A DNA stretch of 64,000 nucleotides from an uncultured Pelagibacteraceae bacterium (GTDB taxonomy: Bacteria; Pseudomonadota; Alphaproteobacteria; Pelagibacterales; Pelagibacteraceae): contig CACNCD010000001.1 of NCBI GenBank assembly GCA_902618855.1, positions 93,255 to 157,254 of the forward strand, in the 5' to 3' direction. Position numbers and translations under genes: made by a program. This document shows, one piece after another, positions 28,406 through 37,296 of the stretch. Under the pieces are notes generated by a model. That model was not told where the DNA came from. It did no database searches and saw only the letters and a list, made by a program, of their open reading frames with translations. Numbering within the stretch: the first letter of the stretch is position 1; each line of letters opens with the position of its first letter.

Positions 28406-29653
28406 ATGGAAAAACAATTAATTAGAGATTTTGAAAAATCGTTTGAAAATTCAAATTTAGATTCAAAAAAAATAAATTTTAAAAAAGAATTTTTAAATAA
28501 ATTTATTAAAGAAGGGTTGCCTGGTAAAAATTTAGAAAATTGGAAGTATTCTGACTTAAGTAAAATTATTAAAACAGAAATTGGAGATTTAAGTTTTTAT
28601 AATAATATATCACCTCCAAATAAAATTGATTCATCAATGTATCTTAGTGGATTCGAACATAATTCCATTGTTTTCATAAATGGTAGAGCTGAAAAAATTG
28701 ATTTACAATTTGAGGAGAAAGATAAAGTAAAAATTTCAGAAGATTTTGAATTGGAAAAAACATCTTCAAATATTAACTCGTTGGTAAATTTAAATAATGC
28801 CTTCACAGAAAAGAATTTTGTATTGACTGTTAAAGAGAATTATTCTTTTAAAAAACCGTTGGTAATTTATCATTATACAAATAAGAAGATAAAATCTCAA
28901 AACCTTAATCTTAGACTAAACTTTGAATTAGAAAAAAATACTTCTTTAAAATTAATAGATATTTTAGACGATTTTTCAGAAAAAAATTTCATTAACACCT
29001 TTTATAATTTTAAATTAAATCAAGATGCAATTTTGAAGAATTATAAAGTAGATATTAAAAATAACAGTAATATTAAATATTCATTCACAAACATTGAGCA
29101 AGATAAAAATAGTTTATCAGAAACATTTATACTTTCATCAGGCTCAGCTTTTAATAAGAATGAAATCAACTGTAATTTAAATGGAAATTATTCCTCTGCG
29201 TTTGTAAATGGTATTTTATCTTTAAACAAAAAAAAACATCACGAAATTAGAACAAGCGTAAATCATTTAACAGAGTCTACTAAAAGCTATCAATTAATAA
29301 AAAGTGTTTTAGAAAATAATGCAAGAGCTGTTTATCAAGGAAAAATATTTGTTAGCTCTGATGCACAGAAAACAGATGGATATCAACTTAGTAAAGCTAT
29401 TCTACTTGAAGATACAACTGAATTTAATGCAAAACCAGAACTAGAAATTTATGCTGATGATGTAAAATGTTCACATGGATCAGCATCTGGAAGTTTAAAT
29501 GAAAATTCAATATTTTATATTATGTCAAGGGGACTTAACTATAAAGAAGCTAAAGAGCTTTTAATAAATGGTTTTTTATTAGATGTGATTAATAAAATTA
29601 CTGATGAAGAAATTAAGAATTTAATTAAAAGTATGATCGGGTTAAAGGAATGA
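28406..29653 (+). CDS. sufD: Fe-S cluster assembly protein SufD
   Basis: SufD pairs with SufB in the scaffold complex and helps iron entry. The 415-aa product is divergent and Asn/Lys-rich in its N-terminal half. The C-terminal beta-helix part is clear: ARAVYQGKIFVSSDAQKTDG, LLEDTTEFNAKPELEIYADD and VKCSHGSASGSLNE, which carries the conserved Cys/His. It lies directly between sufC and sufS, with a 4-nt overlap into sufS. Confidence 0.94.
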   Translation: MEKQLIRDFEKSFENSNLDSKKINFKKEFLNKFIKEGLPGKNLENWKYSDLSKIIKTEIGDLSFYNNISPPNKIDSSMYLSGFEHNSIVFINGRAEKIDLQFEEKDKVKISEDFELEKTSSNINSLVNLNNAFTEKNFVLTVKENYSFKKPLVIYHYTNKKIKSQNLNLRLNFELEKNTSLKLIDILDDFSEKNFINTFYNFKLNQDAILKNYKVDIKNNSNIKYSFTNIEQDKNSLSETFILSSGSAFNKNEINCNLNGNYSSAFVNGILSLNKKKHHEIRTSVNHLTESTKSYQLIKSVLENNARAVYQGKIFVSSDAQKTDGYQLSKAILLEDTTEFNAKPELEIYADDVKCSHGSASGSLNENSIFYIMSRGLNYKEAKELLINGFLLDVINKITDEEIKNLIKSMIGLKE

Positions 29654-30864
29654 ATATAGATAATATAAAAAAAGAATTTCCAATATTTAATCAAAAAATC
29701 CAAAATAATGATTTGGTATATTTGGATAGTGCAAATTCATCTCAAAAACCACAGATAGTAATTGATAGAATTTACGATTTCTATTCAAAGGAATTTTCTA
29801 ATGTTGGAAGAAGCATTCATTATTTAGCTGTAGCAGCAACTAATATGTATGAGAATACAAGGGTTTCCGTGCAAAAATTTATCAATGCAAAAGATAAAAA
29901 TGAAATAGTTTTTACAAAAGGAGCTACAGAAGCTATCAATTTGGTGGCAAGTACATTTGGTCAGAAATATTTAAAATCAGGAGATGAGGTATTATTGACC
30001 GAATTAGAACACCATTCTAATTATGTCCCTTGGCATTATTTAAGAAAATCCAAGGGAGTAAAAATAGAGTTTGCTGATGTAAATGAAGATGGAGAAGTTA
30101 CACTTGAGAGTATAGAAAAAAAAATTACATCTAAAACAAAAATTATAGCTATCACTCATCTTTCCAATGTGACTGGTGCTATTTTACCTATTAAGGAAAT
30201 AACACAACTAGCCCACTCAAAAAATATTCCAGTATTGGTAGATGGTTGTCAAGGAGCTCCACATTTAAAGTTGGATATGCAAGATTTAGATTGTGATTTT
30301 TATGCCATATCCTGTCATAAAATGTATGGACCAACAGGTTTAGGAATTCTTTATGCAAAAAAAAAATGGTTAGAAGAATTACCGCCATACCAAGGTGGCG
30401 GAGGAATGATAGGTGAGGTAAAAAAAGAAGGCATCACTTACGGAGATTTACCAAACAAGTATGAAGCTGGGACAATGCAAACAGCACAAGTGATCGCTTT
30501 TGATGAGTCTATAAAGTTTTTAAATAAAGTTGGAATAGAAAATATATCAAAACATGAAAATGAAGTATTGATGTATGGAGAAGAAATACTCAGAAAAAAT
30601 AACTCAGTTAAATTAATTGGAAATCCAAAAAATAAAGGTGGAGTTTTGTCTTTTACAATTGATGGAATACATCCACATGATATTGCTACTATTTTAGATG
30701 AAGACGGCGTTGCAATAAGAGCTGGACATCATTGTTGTCAAATTCTCCATGATAAATTAGGTTTACCTGCAACAGCGAGAGCCTCTCTAGGGGTTTATAA
30801 TACTAAAGAAGATTTTGATATATTAGATAAAGCAATAAATAAAACCAAAAAAATTTTTAAATAA
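29650..30864 (+). CDS. sufS: Cysteine desulfurase SufS (group II)
   Basis: This PLP enzyme removes sulfur from cysteine for cluster assembly. The 404-aa product shows LTELEHHSNYVPW, the PLP-lysine region SCHKMYGPTGLGILY and the catalytic-Cys loop RAGHHCCQI near residue 360. The short active-site loop is that of SufS-type enzymes. The partner SufU gene follows directly. Confidence 0.96.
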   Translation: MNIDNIKKEFPIFNQKIQNNDLVYLDSANSSQKPQIVIDRIYDFYSKEFSNVGRSIHYLAVAATNMYENTRVSVQKFINAKDKNEIVFTKGATEAINLVASTFGQKYLKSGDEVLLTELEHHSNYVPWHYLRKSKGVKIEFADVNEDGEVTLESIEKKITSKTKIIAITHLSNVTGAILPIKEITQLAHSKNIPVLVDGCQGAPHLKLDMQDLDCDFYAISCHKMYGPTGLGILYAKKKWLEELPPYQGGGGMIGEVKKEGITYGDLPNKYEAGTMQTAQVIAFDESIKFLNKVGIENISKHENEVLMYGEEILRKNNSVKLIGNPKNKGGVLSFTIDGIHPHDIATILDEDGVAIRAGHHCCQILHDKLGLPATARASLGVYNTKEDFDILDKAINKTKKIFK

Positions 30865-31338
30865 ATGAACTTAAAAGAACTTTATCAAGAAATAATTTTA
30901 GACCATGGAAAAAACCCAAGAAATTTAAGAAAGACTGATAATTTTAATAAAGATGCAAAGGGACATAATCCTTTGTGTGGAGATAAAGTTCATGTTTATT
31001 TAAAACTTGATGAAAGTAAAAAAGTAGAAGATATATCTTTTGAAGGCCAGGGATGTGCGATATCAATGGCATCAGCTTCTATTATGACTAGCATGGTAAA
31101 AGGTAAGGAAGAGCACGAGGTAAAAGAGATAGTAAATGACTTCTTGGAAATGATTAAAGAAAAAGAAACTCTAAACACAAAGCTTTTAAGTGAAGACGAA
31201 AAAACTAAATTAATGTGTTTGTCGGGAGTTAAACAGTACCCAATGCGAGTAAAATGTGCTACACTGTCATGGCATACTTTAACATCTGCTATTGATAAAT
31301 CTCAGAACGAAATTAATATGGAAAGTATGGAAGTCTAA
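30865..31338 (+). CDS. sufU: SufU/IscU-like Fe-S assembly protein
   Basis: This 157-aa NifU_N-type protein accepts sulfur from SufS. The three ligand cysteines occur in NPLCGDKV, EGQGCAISMASAS and MRVKCATLSWHTL. An insertion between the second and third cysteines is typical of SufU as opposed to IscU. It sits directly after sufS and overlaps sufT by 1 nt. Confidence 0.93.
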   Translation: MNLKELYQEIILDHGKNPRNLRKTDNFNKDAKGHNPLCGDKVHVYLKLDESKKVEDISFEGQGCAISMASASIMTSMVKGKEEHEVKEIVNDFLEMIKEKETLNTKLLSEDEKTKLMCLSGVKQYPMRVKCATLSWHTLTSAIDKSQNEINMESMEV

Positions 31339-31634
31339 TGAATTTAAAAGATAAAGTTATTGCAGAAATAAAAAAAATCTATGATCCTGAAATTCCTGTT
31401 AATATTTACGAATTAGGTTTAATTTACGATATTTCAGTTAAGGACAAAGATATAAGTGTAAAAATGACACTAACAACACCTAATTGTCCAGTAGCTGAAA
31501 GTTTACCCAAAGAAGTGAAAGATAGCATTATGGCAATTAAAGAAGTTGGGAAGGTTGATCTTGATTTGGTTTGGGATCCTCCATGGGATAAGTCAATGAT
31601 GTCTGAGGCTGCAAAATTGGAATTAAATTTATGA
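31338..31634 (+). CDS. sufT: SufT (MIP18/DUF59 family)
   Basis: This 98-aa protein has the DUF59 pattern: YDPEIPVNIYELGLIYDI near the N-terminus, then TTPNCPVAESLP with a conserved Cys, and LVWDPPWDKSMMSEAAKL. SufT proteins help mature Fe-S proteins. It overlaps sufU by 1 nt and sufA by 4 nt. Confidence 0.93.
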   Translation: MNLKDKVIAEIKKIYDPEIPVNIYELGLIYDISVKDKDISVKMTLTTPNCPVAESLPKEVKDSIMAIKEVGKVDLDLVWDPPWDKSMMSEAAKLELNL

Positions 31635-31966
31635 CAAAACAAATAATAACCTTAAGTGATAATGCCGCTAAAAGAATTAAAGAGATAATGTCATCAGCTG
31701 ATGATAATTCAGTAGGGGTGAGAGTTGGAGTTAAAAGTGGCGGATGTGCTGGCATGTCTTATGTTATGGAATATACAAAAGAAGCTAATCCAAATGACGA
31801 GATAATTGAGGATAAAGGGGTTAAGGTTTTTATTGACCCTTCAGCAGTAATGTATTTGCTTGGAACAGAGATGGATTACAAGAAAGAGGAATTTTCATCT
31901 TCTTTTGTTTTTAAAAATCCCAATGAAACTGAGCGTTGTGGATGTGGAGAGTCTTTTAAAATATAG
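31631..31966 (+). CDS. sufA: A-type Fe-S carrier (SufA/ErpA family)
   Basis: This 111-aa HesB-family protein carries finished clusters to targets. It has the three conserved cysteines in SGGCAGMSYVMEY and the C-terminal CGCGESF. It ends the iscR-suf operon. No clear hairpin terminator follows; a small ORF starts 58 nt later. The sequence does not separate SufA from ErpA or IscA, so the symbol follows operon context. Confidence 0.92.
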   Translation: MTKQIITLSDNAAKRIKEIMSSADDNSVGVRVGVKSGGCAGMSYVMEYTKEANPNDEIIEDKGVKVFIDPSAVMYLLGTEMDYKKEEFSSSFVFKNPNETERCGCGESFKI

Positions 31967-31978
31967 TATAAGTTTTAT

Positions 31979-32008
31979 GCATATCTGCATTGCTATAAAC
32001 GCATATCT
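31979..32008 (+). repeat. Direct repeat GCATATCT, possible operator
   Basis: GCATATCT occurs at 31979-31986 and again at 32001-32008, 22 nt apart or about two helical turns, just before the ATG at 32025. Spacing and position fit a two-site operator or chance in AT-rich DNA. Confidence 0.3.
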
Positions 32009-32024
32009 ATGTTAGTGTGATTCT

Positions 32025-32195
32025 ATGAACGTATTTGAATTTAGGAATTTGCTTAAGTCAGAAGATAAGAAAGCGAAGAGAAAATCTTTCTTTAGATCTT
32101 TCATAAAACCTGTTGAGTCAGGAGCGAATGGAACTCAAGATTACGTTGTTAAAAAAGGTATTGGCAAAAATAAAATAGCTTCTACAAGACAGTAA
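32025..32195 (+). CDS. Small basic protein, 56 aa
   Basis: This short ORF begins MNVFEFRNLLKSEDKKAKRK and ends KNKIASTRQ. It is rich in Lys and Arg, has no hydrophobic segment, and may bind nucleic acid or another acidic partner. It has its own upstream spacer containing a direct repeat, and it stops 2 nt before the end of the convergent glnA gene. No family was recognised. Fitting exactly between sufA and glnA favours a real gene. Confidence 0.5.
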   Translation: MNVFEFRNLLKSEDKKAKRKSFFRSFIKPVESGANGTQDYVVKKGIGKNKIASTRQ

Positions 32196-32197
32196 TT

Positions 32198-33604
32198 TTA
32201 ACAACTATAATACATATCAAACTCAATTGGATGAGGTGTGTGCTCAAAGTTGTGAATTTCCTCAAACTTTAATGCGATGTAAGCATCAATTTGATCATCT
32301 GTGAAAACGTTGCCTTGTTTTAAAAAATCTCTGTCTCTGTCCAAGCTTTCCATTGCTTCTCTTAATGAACCGCAAACAGTTGGAACCTTTTTAACTTCTT
32401 TTTCTGATAAAGCATATAAATCTTTGTCAAATGATTTACCAGGGTCTATTTTATTTTTTATACCATCTAATCCTGCCATTAGCATTGATGCAAAAGTAAG
32501 ATAAGGATTTCCAGAAGCATCAGGAAATCTAATTTCACATCTAGCACCATTTTTACTCAACGTGATTGGAATTCTACATGATGCAGATCTGTTTCTTGCA
32601 GAGTACGCTAATAAGACAGGCGCTTCGAAACCAGGTATTAATCTTTTATAACTGTTAGTAGTTGCGTTAGAAAAAGCATTAATAGCTTTTGCGTGTTTTA
32701 AAATTCCACCAATATAATATAATGCAGTTTGAGAAAGACCTGCATATTTATCTCCAGAAAAAACTGGTGTCTTCCCTTTCCAAATTGATTGGTGTGTATG
32801 CATTCCTGATCCATTATCTCCCTTAACAGGTTTAGGCATAAAGGTAGCTGTTTTACCAAACGAATGAGAAACCATCTGTACTACATATTTGTAAAGTTGA
32901 ACATTATCAGCTTGATCTACTAGTGTTCCGAAGTACATACCAAGCTCATGTTGACTTGGCGCTACTTCATGATGATGTTTCTCTACTTTAATTCCTACGT
33001 CTTTTAACCCTTTTAAATATTCACTTCTCATATCTTGAGCACTATCAACTGGTGGAACAGGGAAATACCCACCTTTAATACCTGGTCTATGTCCCATATT
33101 TCCATTTTCATATTTTCTTCCTGAATTGTATGGACCCTCTGTACTATCAATAGAAAAACCAGTTTCATTCATGTCATTTTTAATTCTTACATCATCAAAT
33201 ACAAAAAACTCAGGCTCAGGTCCAAAATATGCTTTGTCTCCTATACCTGTTTTTTTTAAATATGCCTCAGCCTTTTTTGCTATTCCTCTTGGATCTCTTT
33301 CATATGTATCTTTTTTAACTGCATCCAGTATGTCACAAAATAAAATAAGAGTATTGTGTGTAGTGTAAGGATCTATTACCTTTCTACTTAAATCAGGCTT
33401 TAAAATCATATCGGACTCATTAATTGCTTTCCATCCAGCGATTGATGATCCATCAAAAAAGACTCCATCGTTTAACATGTCATTGTTAACAACAGTAGCA
33501 TCCATTGTTAAGTGTTGTAGTTTACCTCTTGGATCTGTAAATCTTAAATCTACATACTCAATTTCTTTATCTTTCATTAATTTTAAAACATCATTTGAAC
33601 TCAT
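32198..33604 (-). CDS. glnA: Glutamine synthetase type I
   Basis: This dodecameric cytosolic enzyme joins ammonia to glutamate using ATP. The 468-aa length fits GSI. It shows DGSSIAGWKAINESDM near residue 52, HHEVAPSQHELGMYFGT with metal ligands, GSGMHTHQSIWK, and PITLSKNGARCEIRFPDAS. DLYALSEKE contains the Tyr position that is adenylylated in GSI-beta. No glnB or ntr genes adjoin it. The 155-nt upstream spacer shared with ybaK shows no riboswitch that I recognise. Confidence 0.96.
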   Translation of the reverse strand: MSSNDVLKLMKDKEIEYVDLRFTDPRGKLQHLTMDATVVNNDMLNDGVFFDGSSIAGWKAINESDMILKPDLSRKVIDPYTTHNTLILFCDILDAVKKDTYERDPRGIAKKAEAYLKKTGIGDKAYFGPEPEFFVFDDVRIKNDMNETGFSIDSTEGPYNSGRKYENGNMGHRPGIKGGYFPVPPVDSAQDMRSEYLKGLKDVGIKVEKHHHEVAPSQHELGMYFGTLVDQADNVQLYKYVVQMVSHSFGKTATFMPKPVKGDNGSGMHTHQSIWKGKTPVFSGDKYAGLSQTALYYIGGILKHAKAINAFSNATTNSYKRLIPGFEAPVLLAYSARNRSASCRIPITLSKNGARCEIRFPDASGNPYLTFASMLMAGLDGIKNKIDPGKSFDKDLYALSEKEVKKVPTVCGSLREAMESLDRDRDFLKQGNVFTDDQIDAYIALKFEEIHNFEHTPHPIEFDMYYSC

Positions 33605-33759
33605 ATATTTCTCTTTTGTTAATAATAGTCTGATTTAATATCAAAAAATTATAGAATTAGGTTGTTTATTATTAAGATATCACCTATGCATTTCTTACAT
33701 ATATAAATGATATTTGTATTGAAATTTTCAATTCACATATTGTTACAATTTTTAGTTGT

Positions 33760-34242
33760 ATGGAAAACTTACTTACTAAAGAATCGGTCAAAAGAGCTGA
33801 ACAAGCTCTTAAAAATTTTGATAAAAATTTAAATGTAATAGTTCTCAAAACTTCCGCGAAAACAGCACAAGATGCTGCAAAATCCCTGGATTGTGAAGTG
33901 GGAGCAATAGTAAAAAGTTTATTATTTAGAACAGAAAACTCTTATGTGCTTTGTTTGATTTCTGGTGATAAAAAATGCTCACTTAATAAATTAAAAAAAA
34001 TTACCCTTAAAAAAGATGTATGTATGGCCAATCCAGATGAGGTTAAAGCTCAAACTGGATATACGATTGGTGGCGTTTCACCTGTTGGTCATATTAATAA
34101 CATTGAAATTTATATAGATAATTCTCTTGAAAGATTTGATAAAATTTATGCTGCAGCAGGACATCCCAACTGTGTTTTTGAAATTAATTTTGAAAAATTA
34201 ATAAATATAACAAATGGAAAAGTTATAGAAATCATAGAATGA
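33760..34242 (+). CDS. ybaK: YbaK/EbsC-family aminoacyl-tRNA deacylase
   Basis: This 160-aa cytosolic editing-domain protein hydrolyses mischarged tRNAs such as Cys-tRNA(Pro). The family marks are CEVGAIVKSLLFR, GYTIGGVSPVGH and AAGHPNCVFEI. It is divergent from glnA and overlaps the following EamA gene by 4 nt. The exact specificity (YbaK or ProXp type) cannot be fixed by eye. Confidence 0.88.
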   Translation: MENLLTKESVKRAEQALKNFDKNLNVIVLKTSAKTAQDAAKSLDCEVGAIVKSLLFRTENSYVLCLISGDKKCSLNKLKKITLKKDVCMANPDEVKAQTGYTIGGVSPVGHINNIEIYIDNSLERFDKIYAAAGHPNCVFEINFEKLINITNGKVIEIIE

Positions 34243-35114
34243 GAAAACCAAAATTTATTGATTATTTATTACTTTCTTTTCTTGCATTGATTTGGTCCTC
34301 AGCTTTTTTCAACATAAAGATTGCAACAGATTCTTTTGGCCCTATTACAATTGCTTTTTTAAGAGTTTTTTTAGCTTCAATACCTTTATTATTAATCTGT
34401 AATTATAAAAAAATAAAAATAGAAGCTTTTTCTAAAGAGTGGCATTGGTTTGCAATTATTGGCTTTGTTAATTTAGTTGTACCTTTTTTTTTAATTGCTT
34501 ATGGAGTTAAATCAGTTCAAAGTAATTTGGCTGCAATTTTAATGTCAAGTGGCCCTCTTACTTCAACAATTTTAGGTCATTTTTTTACTAAGCACGATAA
34601 ATTTAATTTTGTAAAAACAATTGGTGTTTTAATTGGTTTTTCAGGAATTATTTATTTATTTTCAGATAATATTTTAATTAATGAAAATAACTTCTTATCA
34701 GCGATATTAATTTTAGCTGGTGCAACAGGCTATGTGATAGGTGGTGTTTTAACTTTAAAAATTAGTTCCAAAAAAAATGAAAATGTGACTACTTCAATAT
34801 GTATATGGGCTTCAATTATTTTATTACCTTTATCACTTATTTTTGAGCAACCTTGGAATTTAAATCCAAGTTTAAAATCTACTGCTTCTTTAATTTATCT
34901 AGGGATAGTTTGTACGGGTTTAGCATGGCTGTTAAGGTTTAGAATTTTAAAAAACAATGGATTAATTTTCCAATCTCAAGTTTCTTACTTAATACCTATT
35001 TTTGCAATTATCCTCGGATATATTTTCTTAGGTGAATTAATTACTTCAAAAGTAATTGTTTCATTGACCGCTGTAGTTATTGGTATTTATTTTGTAAAAA
35101 AGTCCTCAGATTAA
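34239..35114 (+). CDS. EamA/DMT-family transporter
   Basis: This 291-aa inner-membrane protein has about ten transmembrane helices in two EamA repeats. It begins with FIDYLLLSFLALIWSSAFF and includes FLRVFLASIPLL and LGYIFLGELI. Members usually export metabolites such as amino acids. It is coupled to ybaK by a 4-nt overlap, and its stop overlaps the end of the convergent methyltransferase by 4 nt. Substrate is unknown. Confidence 0.88.
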   Translation: MRKPKFIDYLLLSFLALIWSSAFFNIKIATDSFGPITIAFLRVFLASIPLLLICNYKKIKIEAFSKEWHWFAIIGFVNLVVPFFLIAYGVKSVQSNLAAILMSSGPLTSTILGHFFTKHDKFNFVKTIGVLIGFSGIIYLFSDNILINENNFLSAILILAGATGYVIGGVLTLKISSKKNENVTTSICIWASIILLPLSLIFEQPWNLNPSLKSTASLIYLGIVCTGLAWLLRFRILKNNGLIFQSQVSYLIPIFAIILGYIFLGELITSKVIVSLTAVVIGIYFVKKSSD

Positions 35115-36031
35115 TTAATTAGTTTCTTAATTTGTTTAATATGATTTGTTTTAACCTCACAACAACCTCCAAGAATAGTTGCACCTTTTTTTATTATTTT
35201 TGCTACAAAGTTTTTAAAAATCTCATCTGTTATATCTTTCCTAGTACCTAATCTTATATTAGGGTTTGTTCCAATTTCATCAGGCTTTGCAGTATTAAAT
35301 TCATCGACAGGCAAAGGCTCTTCAACTCCCCATAAATTTACTTTAAAACCAAAGGGAATATTTAAACTTTTTAATTCATTGGCTGACTCATCAACTATTT
35401 CTGGTGATACACACGCAGAAATTACACCTAACCAATTGTTGTTATTAAATTTTTTCACAATCTCTGTAATTGTTTCGCCTGATGGAAGCTTGCAATTTTT
35501 TTTTAAATGCAATCCAACTAAAACAGGTTTGTTAAATTTTTCAATAACATTAAGTGCAATTTCTATTTCTTTCCCGCTTGATAAAACATCTAAATAGAAA
35601 AAGTCTATATAAGGTGCAATTAAATTTGCTTGATCGTAAAAATTTTTTTTAATTATATTTTGATCCCTTTTATCAACACAATAAGTATCATTTTGTGCAG
35701 GAAGGCTTCCTGCAACCAAAACATTCTTTTTAGAAATTTTTTTTGCCTCTAGAGCAAGTTCACCAGCCTTTTTATTTGCATATTCAAAGTGCTCGTTAAC
35801 TTTATTTTGTTTAAATCTTACTCTTCTAGATGTAAAACTATTTGTACAAATTACCTCAGCTCCAGCATTGATAAAAGATAAATGTGAATCAATTATTAAT
35901 TTATGATTTTTTTCTTCTAATAAAGCACTAGATGACCAAAGAGTTCCTTTCGTAACAAGTCCTCTTTCTAGAAGGTCTTGTCCCATTCCTCCATCTAAGA
36001 TTCTTAATTTCTTAAAATAATCTTTATCCAT
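35111..36031 (-). CDS. mmuM: Homocysteine S-methyltransferase family protein
   Basis: This zinc methyltransferase (306 aa) transfers a methyl group to homocysteine from a donor such as S-methylmethionine or a betaine. ILDGGMGQDLLERGL lies near the N-terminus, and the zinc ligands are in ISACVSPE and the late GGCCEVKTNHI. I chose the Met at 36031, because the longer frame to 36073 would run into the upstream tauE gene. With this start there is a 4-nt gap to tauE. The donor is not decided. Confidence 0.82.
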   Translation of the reverse strand: MDKDYFKKLRILDGGMGQDLLERGLVTKGTLWSSSALLEEKNHKLIIDSHLSFINAGAEVICTNSFTSRRVRFKQNKVNEHFEYANKKAGELALEAKKISKKNVLVAGSLPAQNDTYCVDKRDQNIIKKNFYDQANLIAPYIDFFYLDVLSSGKEIEIALNVIEKFNKPVLVGLHLKKNCKLPSGETITEIVKKFNNNNWLGVISACVSPEIVDESANELKSLNIPFGFKVNLWGVEEPLPVDEFNTAKPDEIGTNPNIRLGTRKDITDEIFKNFVAKIIKKGATILGGCCEVKTNHIKQIKKLIN

Positions 36032-36035
36032 AAAA

Positions 36036-36782
36036 TTAATTAAATATTTTAAAAGCCATTCTAATAGCAACAAATAGCACTAGTCCAGCTGTTACCAAGG
36101 CTAAAATTCTAGCAGGAAAAATTTTTAAATTTAAAAAATTACCTATTTGTCCACCAATAAAAACAGCTAACAAAAAAAACCAATAATTTTGAATTTCATT
36201 AAATAATGAGCTTTTAGTAAGATGGCCAAAAATTCCTGAAATAGAATTTATAAGAATAAATAGCGATGCCGCTGTTACTATTTGTTTTGGTTTGGCTGCT
36301 TTAAGTAAAAAAAGGATAGGGCTTAAAAAAATTCCACCTCCTATACCAACGACTCCAGAAAAAAATCCTAAAACTCCTCCAATCAAAAAAGAAATAAAGG
36401 ATGGGATTTTTTTATATTTATTATTTTTGTCGTCATAGGAATTAAAATTTATAAGCAGCAAAATTCCTGCTATCATTAGAATTAAAAATAGCAGTAGCTC
36501 AAAAATTTGTTTATCTATGTTTAGTGATCCACCGATAAATGCAAGAGGTACCGATCCTAGCAAAAAAGGTAGGAGCAACCTTAAGTTAAGATTCCCTGTT
36601 CTTATATAGTTAAAACAGTTTCCTGATACGACTATAATGTTACAAGATAAAGCTAAAATTGGGAATATACTATAAGGAATTCCCCAAATTAATAACAAGG
36701 CAAGATAGGTTGATCCACCTCCAAAGCCAACACTGGAATATAATATAGCAGTTACAAAAAATAAAATTGATAATATAATCAT
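36036..36782 (-). CDS. TauE/SafE-family membrane exporter
   Basis: This 248-aa protein has about eight transmembrane segments in two repeats, with the family motifs YSSVGFGGGSTYLALLL near the N-terminus and FFSGVVGIGGGIFLSPIL in the second half. TauE/SafE proteins export sulfite, sulfoacetate or related organic anions. It precedes a homocysteine methyltransferase with a 4-nt gap, which may suggest sulfur metabolism. It is divergent from moaB across 9 nt, so the two share almost no promoter space. Confidence 0.87.
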   Translation of the reverse strand: MIILSILFFVTAILYSSVGFGGGSTYLALLLIWGIPYSIFPILALSCNIIVVSGNCFNYIRTGNLNLRLLLPFLLGSVPLAFIGGSLNIDKQIFELLLFLILMIAGILLLINFNSYDDKNNKYKKIPSFISFLIGGVLGFFSGVVGIGGGIFLSPILFLLKAAKPKQIVTAASLFILINSISGIFGHLTKSSLFNEIQNYWFFLLAVFIGGQIGNFLNLKIFPARILALVTAGLVLFVAIRMAFKIFN

Positions 36783-36791
36783 TTTAAACTT

Positions 36792-37292
36792 ATGAATGTA
36801 AATATAGCACTTTTAACTGTTACTGATACCAGAACTTTAGATACAGATAAATCTGGCAATATTCTTGAAAAAAAAATTAAAAAAGCAAAACATAAACTAA
36901 TTGATAGAAAAATTTGTAAAGATAGTAAAAAAGAGATTAAAAAAATTATAAAAAAATGGCTAAATAAAAAGAAAGTAGATGTGATAATTACTACAGGAGG
37001 AACGGGTTTAACAGGCAGAGATATAACTCCAGAAGCATTAAATGAAGTTGCAGATAAACATATACCTGGTTTTGGTGAAGTTTTTAGAACTTTAAGTTTA
37101 AAAACTGTTGGAACTTCCTCTATTCAATCAAGAGCTTGTGCTGTTCTAGCAAATGGCAAATATATATTTGCTTTACCAGGTTCATCCGGCGGTGTAACAG
37201 ATGCATGGGATAAAATTTTAATTCATCAATTAGATGTAAATCATAAACCATGTAATTTTGTAGAATTATTTCCTAGATTAAAAGAAAAATAA
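36792..37292 (+). CDS. moaB: Molybdenum cofactor biosynthesis protein MoaB
   Basis: This 166-aa MogA/MoaB-type enzyme adenylylates molybdopterin before metal insertion. It shows LLTVTDTRTLDTDKSGNIL, the binding loop TTGGTGLTGRDITPEAL (about residues 74-90) and LPGSSGGVTDAW. The starting ATG lies 9 nt from the divergent tauE start. It lies apart from moaACDE at 44790-47045 but serves the same cofactor pathway. Confidence 0.92.
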   Translation: MNVNIALLTVTDTRTLDTDKSGNILEKKIKKAKHKLIDRKICKDSKKEIKKIIKKWLNKKKVDVIITTGGTGLTGRDITPEALNEVADKHIPGFGEVFRTLSLKTVGTSSIQSRACAVLANGKYIFALPGSSGGVTDAWDKILIHQLDVNHKPCNFVELFPRLKEK

Positions 37293-37296
37293 AATT

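Noticed and set aside
33605..33759. Possible glutamine or other riboswitch upstream of glnA
   Set aside because: No conserved stem-loop core that I recognise was seen in the 155-nt divergent spacer; it is simply AT-rich.
36032..36073. Longer start for the homocysteine methyltransferase
   Set aside because: The extra 14 residues lie inside the end of tauE and precede the conserved ILDGGMGQ start region; the inner Met is better.
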